A DNA stretch of 64,000 nt from Ipomoea triloba (taxonomy: Eukaryota > Streptophyta > Magnoliopsida > Solanales > Convolvulaceae): assembly GCF_003576645.1 (NCBI RefSeq), contig NC_044922.1, forward strand, positions 25,533,341 through 25,597,340. The letters are read 5' to 3'. The number at the start of each line of letters is the position of its first letter. Positions within the stretch are counted from its first letter, which is position 1. Below the pieces are notes generated by a model. That model saw only the letters and a program-made list of their open reading frames with translations, had not been told where the DNA came from and did no database searches. Position numbers and translations under genes: made by a program. Positions 57,221-64,000 of the stretch are shown one piece after another.

Positions 57221-57233
57221 TGGTATCAGAGCC
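57221..57233 (+). promoter_or_regulatory. Primer binding site, tRNA-iMet type
   Basis: TGGTATCAGAGCC on the plus strand directly after the LTR-like sequence. Confidence 0.9.
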
Positions 57234-57279
57234 ACGACGGACTTCTTACGTCGTTGCCATCTCTAGCGCCGGAGAAACA

Positions 57280-60254
57280 AATCAATGAACGCAAACTGCC
57301 TCACCAGTGCATCGATTGCCTGTTCGTATCACTCCGACGGCAGTTTCACAGAGGAAACTGCCTTCACAGATGTAGAGAAACATCAACGAAGAATAACTGG
57401 AGAATCCATTGTTCCTCAGCGTGAATGATAATCCCTATGCGATCTTAGTCAATCTGCCATTAAAAGGGAGTTCTAACTACAGCTCATGGTGTATCTCCAT
57501 ACACATAGCCCTAGAGGTGAAGAACAAGTGGAGCCTCGTCGACGGGAACGACACCTCGACGCCTAGCAGGGATCACGTCTAGTATGCACCTTGGAGAAGA
57601 TGCAACTTGATGATCTGCTCATGGAGTTTTATGTCAGTTCAGCCATCCATAGTTCAGAGTATCATGCATCTTGACAAGGCTAAAGATGTGTGGGATGATC
57701 TGAAGAGAAGATACCCATAGCATGATGCTCAACGAATCTCAAGCTTGTAGAATGAAATCTATAATTTGAAACAATGAGGCTTTTCTGTAAATTAAACAAC
57801 TATTACACCAAGTGTAGAACAATGTGGGAGGAGATAAACATGTTGAGACCTCTCCCCATTTGTAAATGTGATCCATGTTGCTCATGTGGTCTGATCGACG
57901 AAATCATAAGAGAATGTGATATTGATCAGGTAATTCGATTCTTCCAAGGCTTGAATGAAGATTACAGTAGCCTAAAGTCTAATGCCTTTGTTCTTGATCC
58001 TGCGTCGGAGGTTTACAAAGTGTGTGTGATGGCTAAAAAAATTGGAAAGGCAAATCAATTTAACAAACTTGAATTTAGGCAACTTGGAAATAAATCAAGC
58101 TAATGCAGTTCAGAGCCAACTAGCACCTGCATATGATGATAATGTTGTTGCTGTGAACACCTATAATAACGGAAGGCGAAATAATTTTGGAAAGAGAGTG
58201 AAATGTACATTCTGTGGTATTTCTGGACATACCATAGAGAAGTGCTATAAGAAGCACGATTACCCTCCAGGATGGGTGCCGGGCTACAGATCTAAGGAAA
58301 AGCAGCAGCAAGTTGCCACAACTATGTCAAAAGGAGCAGGTGATATGGGAATTACTTCTGAACAATTGCAGAAGATCATTTCAATTCTTCAACCACAGAC
58401 TAGTCAGCTAGCTACTTCCAGTACCACTGTTGCAGTTTCTCTAATCCCTAAGTTCATCGAGATGCAATCCATAGATGAAAGAGAGTCTCTTATACCTCTT
58501 GTCAGTTCTCTATCACTATGTTAAACTTCTTGGATTCTTGATTCAGGGGCAACAACCCATATTGTTTGCTCCATTGATCTCCTTATGGATTATCATGTAA
58601 CTAATGAAGATGAAGTAAACCTACCCATTGGACAATGTATTGGCGTTAAGCATATAGCCAATATTAAACTCGCCAATGATTTATAGTTAAAAGAGGCCCT
58701 GCACATCCCATCTTTCAAATTCAACATAATTTTAGCAAGCAAACTTCTTTAAGACACCTCTTATCAATTGATTTTCACATCTAGGCAGTGTTTGATTTAA
58801 GGAATTCGTGGGCAGACAGCTGATTTAGCTAAGTAAAAAAAGGGGTTATACCTACTGATGGAACCACCAAGTTTATTTAAAAAAAAAAACTATGTTATGC
58901 AATGTATTAGCAATGAAATTTGGCACCAAAGATTGAGGCACTTCCCAACGAATAAACTGCATTTTTTCAAAGATATTAATGTCTCTAGTTCTAAGAATGT
59001 GGCATGTGATGTGTGACATTTTGCAAAACACAAACGATCCCCCTTTCCCGTAAGTGTAACTGTTTCGAAAGCCATATTTGATCTTATTCATGCATATATA
59101 TGGGGTCTTTTCCGGTGTGTTCATTGAAGGGAGAACGCTATTTCTTGACGATAATTGACGATTATTTAAGGTTTACTTGGCTGCATTTTATGAACAACAA
59201 GTCTAAAGCAAAGCACTTCGTAAAAAGGTTCCATGCCTTTGTTTGCACATAGTTTGGTGCTACGATCAAAGCCATTCGCATTGACACCGGGTCTGAATTC
59301 AATACGAACGAATTTTTCTCTGAAAAAGGCATTATTCTTCAAAAATCTTGTGTTAAAACGCCACAGCAAAATGCAATAGTTGAAAGAAAGAACCAACACA
59401 TCCTTAATGTTGCAAGGGCCCTCCCTCCGATTTTAAGGTTCACCTTCCCCTTGAACTTTGGGGAAGTGCGTTATGCATGCGGTATTCATCATCAATAGAC
59501 TTCCCTCACCGATTATTGATTGGTTGAGCCCGTATTAGAAGATGTATAAAAAGGAACCGAATATTGGCAAGCTTAAAGTGTTTGGATGCCTCTGCTATGC
59601 AGCCACTTTACCACACAATAGACATAATATGGCTTCTTATGGAATGAAGTGTGTGTTTATTGGCATGCTTGCTGGTGTTAAAGGGTACCTGTTGTATGAC
59701 ATAGATGATAGAACCATTTTTGTGTCACGAGATGTTAGTTTCTATGAGACACAATTTCCCTTGGCCAGCATAGAGCTGCCTGCGACAGAATCAACAGTCC
59801 CTCAGCCTCCTCTGCCTATCATTCCGGTTACCACCCCCCATGTCTTCTGAGGGATATGATCAACATGACTTCGTTGACAACCAACCGCAGCTTATTATTG
59901 AGTCTCCAACAGTGCCCAATTCTCAAGTGTTTGCCTATGATGGAACTGAATCTTGTAGCACCATCAATAATGGCACGCAGGGAACCTCTAGCTTCCCTAC
60001 GGAGTGTGCTTCTCCCATCCAGCCTCGTCGTTCTGCTAGGAATGGCCATGTTCCGAGTAGGTTACAAGATTATTATTGAGAAGCTAATACGGAAAATAGT
60101 TCTTCCCCTCACCCCTTATCTGGTGTCATATATTATGCTAATCTTCCAATGCTACACAAAATGTTTACATCCATTGAAGAACCATAAACCAATAATCAAG
60201 CCACCCGGCATGATTGTTTGAAGGATGCAATAAAGGCTGAAATCAAAGCACTAC
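57280..60254 (+). pseudogene. Decayed copia gag-pol, cut within reverse transcriptase
   Basis: The frame is broken many times. Recognisable parts in order are a gag N-terminal region (about 57,420-57,720, with WDDLKRRYP-type residues), a CCHC zinc knuckle CTFCGISGHTIEKC (about 58,207-58,248) and protease WILDSGATTH (about 58,530). Next come the pre-integrase WHQRL pattern (about 58,920), an integrase core with EF and PQQNA-like residues (about 59,290-59,390), and a conserved integrase C-terminal region FGCLCYA (59,580-59,760). A PRRSARNGHVP linker (about 60,020) precedes the first reverse transcriptase residues KDAIKAEIKAL. There the element is interrupted at 60,255 by an LTR. It belongs to a different copia family from the large element on the left. 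Confidence 0.8.
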
Positions 60255-62467
60255 TGATATCTACTATTTTGTACAATAATTCACCCCTTATTTTAGTTGT
60301 TTTTATGCTTGTTTTCTTTATCCTAGTGAAACTGATAATTGTTTGTGTGTTATATTGTCCCAAGGGTTGAATTATCCACAAGGAGCAGCAAAGGAAGAAT
60401 TTTGGAACATTTTGGACAAGTTTTGGAAGCAAAGGAAATTACCTAATCACAAAAGGAAACAAGAATAAGAATTGGAAGTTGCCTAATGGGCCAAAGCCCA
60501 TCTGTCTCTATTTATACTACAATTTTATGCTATTTTACTAAGTTCCCTTACAGAGTTCCCTGTTAGACATGTATGCCCTAGAAGCCAACATTTATTGTTT
60601 TGAGCATTAATTTCTTATTAAATAAATATAATAAATAATTATTTTATTTATTAAGGCTTAGTTAAAATTTGATATTATTCTATACAATCTTCTTAATTCT
60701 TCATTCTTAAGTGTTAAGAATATGAGTGACGAAGAATTAATAAATGAAGTATTGTAAAAATGTTCCTAGTCATAGGAATTCTAATTGGGCATTAGAATTC
60801 CGATAAGACTAACACATTGTCCTTCTTATGGTGAGNGTCTAAAGCAAAGCACTTCGTAAAAAGGTTCCATGCCTTTGTTTGCACATAGTTTGGTGCTACG
60901 ATCAAAGCCATTCGCATTGACACCGGGTCTGAATTCAATACGAACGAATTTTTCTCTGAAAAAGGCATTATTCTTCAAAAATCTTGTGTTAAAACGCCAC
61001 AGCAAAATGCAATAGTTGAAAGAAAGAACCAACACATCCTTAATGTTGCAAGGGCCCTCCCTCCGATTTTAAGGTTCACCTTCCCCTTGAACTTTGGGGA
61101 AGTGCGTTATGCATGCGGTATTCATCATCAATAGACTTCCCTCACCGATTATTGATTGGTTGAGCCCGTATTAGAAGATGTATAAAAAGGAACCGAATAT
61201 TGGCAAGCTTAAAGTGTTTGGATGCCTCTGCTATGCAGCCACTTTACCACACAATAGACATAATATGGCTTCTTATGGAATGAAGTGTGTGTTTATTGGC
61301 ATGCTTGCTGGTGTTAAAGGGTACCTGTTGTATGACATAGATGATAGAACCATTTTTGTGTCACGAGATGTTAGTTTCTATGAGACACAATTTCCCTTGG
61401 CCAGCATAGAGCTGCCTGCGACAGAATCAACAGTCCCTCAGCCTCCTCTGCCTATCATTCCGGTTACCACCCCCCATGTCTTCTGAGGGATATGATCAAC
61501 ATGACTTCGTTGACAACCAACCGCAGCTTATTATTGAGTCTCCAACAGTGCCCAATTCTCAAGTGTTTGCCTATGATGGAACTGAATCTTGTAGCACCAT
61601 CAATAATGGCACGCAGGGAACCTCTAGCTTCCCTACGGAGTGTGCTTCTCCCATCCAGCCTCGTCGTTCTGCTAGGAATGGCCATGTTCCGAGTAGGTTA
61701 CAAGATTATTATTGAGAAGCTAATACGGAAAATAGTTCTTCCCCTCACCCCTTATCTGGTGTCATATATTATGCTAATCTTCCAATGCTACACAAAATGT
61801 TTACATCCATTGAAGAACCATAAACCAATAATCAAGCCACCCGGCATGATTGTTTGAAGGATGCAATAAAGGCTGAAATCAAAGCACTACTGATATCTAC
61901 TATTTTGTACAATAATTCACCCCTTATTTTAGTTGTTTTTATGCTTGTTTTCTTTATCCTAGTGAAACTGATAATTGTTTGTGTGTTATATTGTCCCAAG
62001 GGTTGAATTATCCACAAGGAGCAGCAAAGGAAGAATTTTGGAACATTTTGGACAAGTTTTGGAAGCAAAGGAAATTACCTAATCACAAAAGGAAACAAGA
62101 ATAAGAATTGGAAGTTGCCTAATGGGCCAAAGCCCATCTGTCTCTATTTATACTACAATTTTATGCTATTTTACTAAGTTCCCTTACAGAGTTCCCTGTT
62201 AGACATGTATGCCCTAGAAGCCAACATTTATTGTTTTGAGCATTAATTTCTTATTAAATAAATATAATAAATAATTATTTTATTTATTAAGGCTTAGTTA
62301 AAATTTGATATTATTCTATACAATCTTCTTAATTCTTCATTCTTAAGTGTTAAGAATATGAGTGACGAAGAATTAATAAATGAAGTATTGTAAAAATGTT
62401 CCTAGTCATAGGAATTCTAATTGGGCATTAGAATTCCGATAAGACTAACACATTGTCCTTCTTATGG
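59201..62467. repeat. 1.63-kb direct repeat joined by a single N
   Basis: 59201-60831 and 60837-62467 appear identical (offset 1,636), with an N at 60836. The repeat starts and ends inside unrelated elements, crossing three nested transposons at arbitrary points. Two contig ends overlapping but not merged would produce exactly this, so a true biological duplication is less likely. Confidence 0.85.
60255..60560 (+). mobile_element. LTR start (family of solo LTR 43,142-44,430), first copy
   Basis: Starts TGATATCTAC inside the reverse transcriptase of the decayed copia element and is homologous to the beginning of the solo LTR on the other strand at 44,430. It is repeated at 61,891-62,196 through the overlap repeat, and it resumes at 63,672-63,960 after an inserted solo LTR. 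Confidence 0.7.
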
Positions 62468-63671
62468 CATTAGAATTCCGATAAGACTAACACATTGTCC
62501 TTCTTATGGTGAGTCTCATGCCATTCTGTATGCACATTGTCCTTCTTATGGTGAGTCTCATGCCATTCTGTATGAGAATTGTCCTTCTTATGGTGAGTCT
62601 CATGCCATTCTGTATGAGATACAGAGAGTTGACATGTGGATGATTGTTAGAGAACAAGTCATTGAACATTGACTAACTACAACGTACCGCATGGTGTTTA
62701 CCTACGTGTCATCGGTATATTGTATGTTACAAGTATGCAATAATCCTTTGACTTGAGACGACATGGGTGTCTCGTACATATGGTGGACTAGTTTTTGCCA
62801 GTATGCGTCTTTTGTTCCTTATGGGACTATAAGTGTACTTGGTGGCCTAGTTCAGTATTGTACGAAGATATGTGTGCGTTCAATAGAGGATCCACCGCCT
62901 TGAGGTAACAAGGATGTTCCCGTCTATTCAATAATCATACAACGAGAATCTCTGGCCAGAGTATAATGAAGTTGGACTTCAGGTTAAGAATATTGAATAG
63001 ACAAATTGACCGGGTTTATGGGTTTGACCAAGTTTGACCATGACCTTTACCTGGTTCGGAACAAGTGTTGTGTGGAAGGAATGTTGCATGATATTTGTAA
63101 CGGAAAGGTTCATTATAATATATTAAAATATATTCATTGTTAACTAGGTAGTCATGACATACTGCTAGGTGTCACTCATGACTTACGAGTTATTTAATAA
63201 TGAGTTATTAAATATTACTCGTTGCTAGTTTGACTATGAACCTAGAAAGTCACACCTTAATGGTTCGTGGTAATGCTGAGAACTTTAAAAGAAATCGATA
63301 AAGAGTTATCGATATTGAATTAATACATTAATAATTGATTAATGGATTAATTCAATATTGGGTAGTTTTGGGCCTTTAATGGCTAGCACCTTTGGGCCCA
63401 AACCAGGCTATATATATATAGCCTTACCGTATTTCTTAAGAGAGAGAGAGAGAGAGAAGATACAGAGATTAGTTTGGAAAGGAGTTTCACGTAGAAATCT
63501 CTAGGAGTTCTCGCGTGCCCGACCGGTGGACAGACTAGAGGCCGGACGATTGGACGGTTTTGATTCTGCCAAAGCACGCTTCAAGGGTAAACCTTTCTAA
63601 CTCCCTCGTTTACATAGAATCATAGAAAATGCGAATTGATGCTTCCGCTGCGCATGTATGTTTTTCTAACA
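62197..63671 (+). mobile_element. Copia-type solo LTR, about 1,475 bp, TTCCC target duplication
   Basis: TGTTAGACATG...TTTTTCTAACA is flanked by TTCCC at 62192-62196 and 63672-63676. A TATA region (CTATATATATATAG) lies at about 63,408-63,421, followed by a (GA)n tract that would be in the leader. The end resembles copia LTR ends (CTTCCGCTGCGCATG). A truncated repeat of its start lies at 60561-60835. No internal domain is present. Confidence 0.8.
62427..62610. repeat. Short tandem repeats in the solo LTR
   Basis: About 42-bp units with TTGTCCTTCTTATGG and TGAGTCTCATGCCATTCTG repeat three to four times. The first junction may be another unmerged overlap. Confidence 0.75.
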
Positions 63672-63960
63672 TTCCCAACCCTAGTTAGTTTTAGTTTATT
63701 TTTCCCCTTCTCTTTATATTTCCCTAGTATAGTTTAGATTAGTTTTATATTAGATTATTTAATCTCAAGCTTGGAATCACGGATTGAAGTTGGAATCGTT
63801 CTTCATTATCAGTAAAGTTTTCTCTTTCCTTTATATTCATTGCAATATTTATGATGATTTATTATAGTTTTGCTTTGTTTACTTTTATGATGCATGAGTA
63901 GTTAGCTTTTGGGTTTGAATTAGGATCCAATTGCTATTCTTGATGCTAGATTTGTGATTA
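63672..63960 (+). mobile_element. Continuation of the interrupted LTR
   Basis: Homologous to the middle of the solo LTR at 43,142-44,430 (complement of about 43,790-43,960, sharing AAGCTTGGAATC and the TTGATG...TTGTGATTA stretch). It is cut at 63,961 by an N. Confidence 0.65.
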
Positions 63961-64000
63961 NACTAACACATTGTCCTTCTTATGGTGAGTCTCATGCCAT
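63961..64000. other. Single N followed by repeated LTR sequence
   Basis: After the N the bases match about 62,485-62,523 of the solo LTR, suggesting another unmerged contig overlap beginning at the window edge. Confidence 0.8.

Noticed and set aside
58873..59124. Minus frames opposite the decayed copia element
   Set aside because: Antisense to recognisable degenerate pol sequence.
61178..62068. Second independent copia pol copy
   Set aside because: Exact repeat of 59,542-60,432 joined through an N; probably the same DNA assembled twice.

Overview
The window is nuclear DNA of a flowering plant, probably a eudicot. It is AT-rich and crowded with transposable elements. Evidence for this is Ty1/copia LTR retrotransposons primed by initiator tRNA-Met, a CACTA element, foldback MITEs, solo LTRs, and intron-containing genes including an F-box/FBD/LRR pair. 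No bacterial, organellar, rRNA, tRNA or CRISPR feature was seen.

Bases 1-37,594 hold three linked copies (C, A, B from left to right), all on the minus strand, of one large copia element. I take it to be Sirevirus-like because it is long and carries an extra ORF region between pol and the 3' LTR. The order in the sense direction is 5' LTR (about 2.29 kb, with six 122-bp tandem repeats), tRNA-Met primer site, gag (745 aa, CCHC zinc knuckle), pol (protease, integrase, reverse transcriptase, RNase H), a small unknown ORF, a large extra ORF (about 1,205 aa, at the 'env-like' position), polypurine tract and 3' LTR. Units A and B arose by a 13.68-kb tandem duplication: the break in the extra ORF is joined to flanking host DNA through a 4-bp microhomology (TATG) at 24,552-24,555. 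LTR2 and LTR3 and 0.6 kb of flank were therefore copied together. Copy C lacks pol and holds scrambled, inverted gag pieces around an assembly gap (5,742-6,696).

Bases 37,595-42,680 hold the flank with an RNase H-like remnant, an 882-bp non-autonomous CACTA element with AAT target duplication, and a three-exon F-box/LRR gene (minus strand, 422 aa predicted). Bases 42,689-49,509 are intergenic: an LTR-like fragment, a solo LTR with ATATA duplication, a possible SINE, a 506-bp foldback MITE with a half copy, a PstI-motif inverted repeat and a second assembly gap. Bases 50,139-51,889 hold a two-exon gene of unknown function (minus, 255 aa predicted).

Bases 52,160-54,625 hold microsatellites, a Helitron-like terminus, shattered RNase H fragments, GAACATGTTC-type palindromes and a 103-base poly-A. 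Bases 54,713-56,213 are a paralogue of the F-box gene with a premature stop. Bases 57,221-60,254 are a decayed plus-strand copia element. It is interrupted by a second LTR family, which is in turn interrupted by a copia-type solo LTR with TTCCC duplication. A 1.63-kb stretch here is repeated and joined by a single N, most likely an unmerged assembly overlap.

The most unusual signal is a short DNA motif, GGTTCGAGAGGT and close variants. It recurs through the retroelement in the LTR, leader, gag, pol and extra ORF, and is read in all three codon phases, so it looks maintained as nucleic acid rather than as protein.
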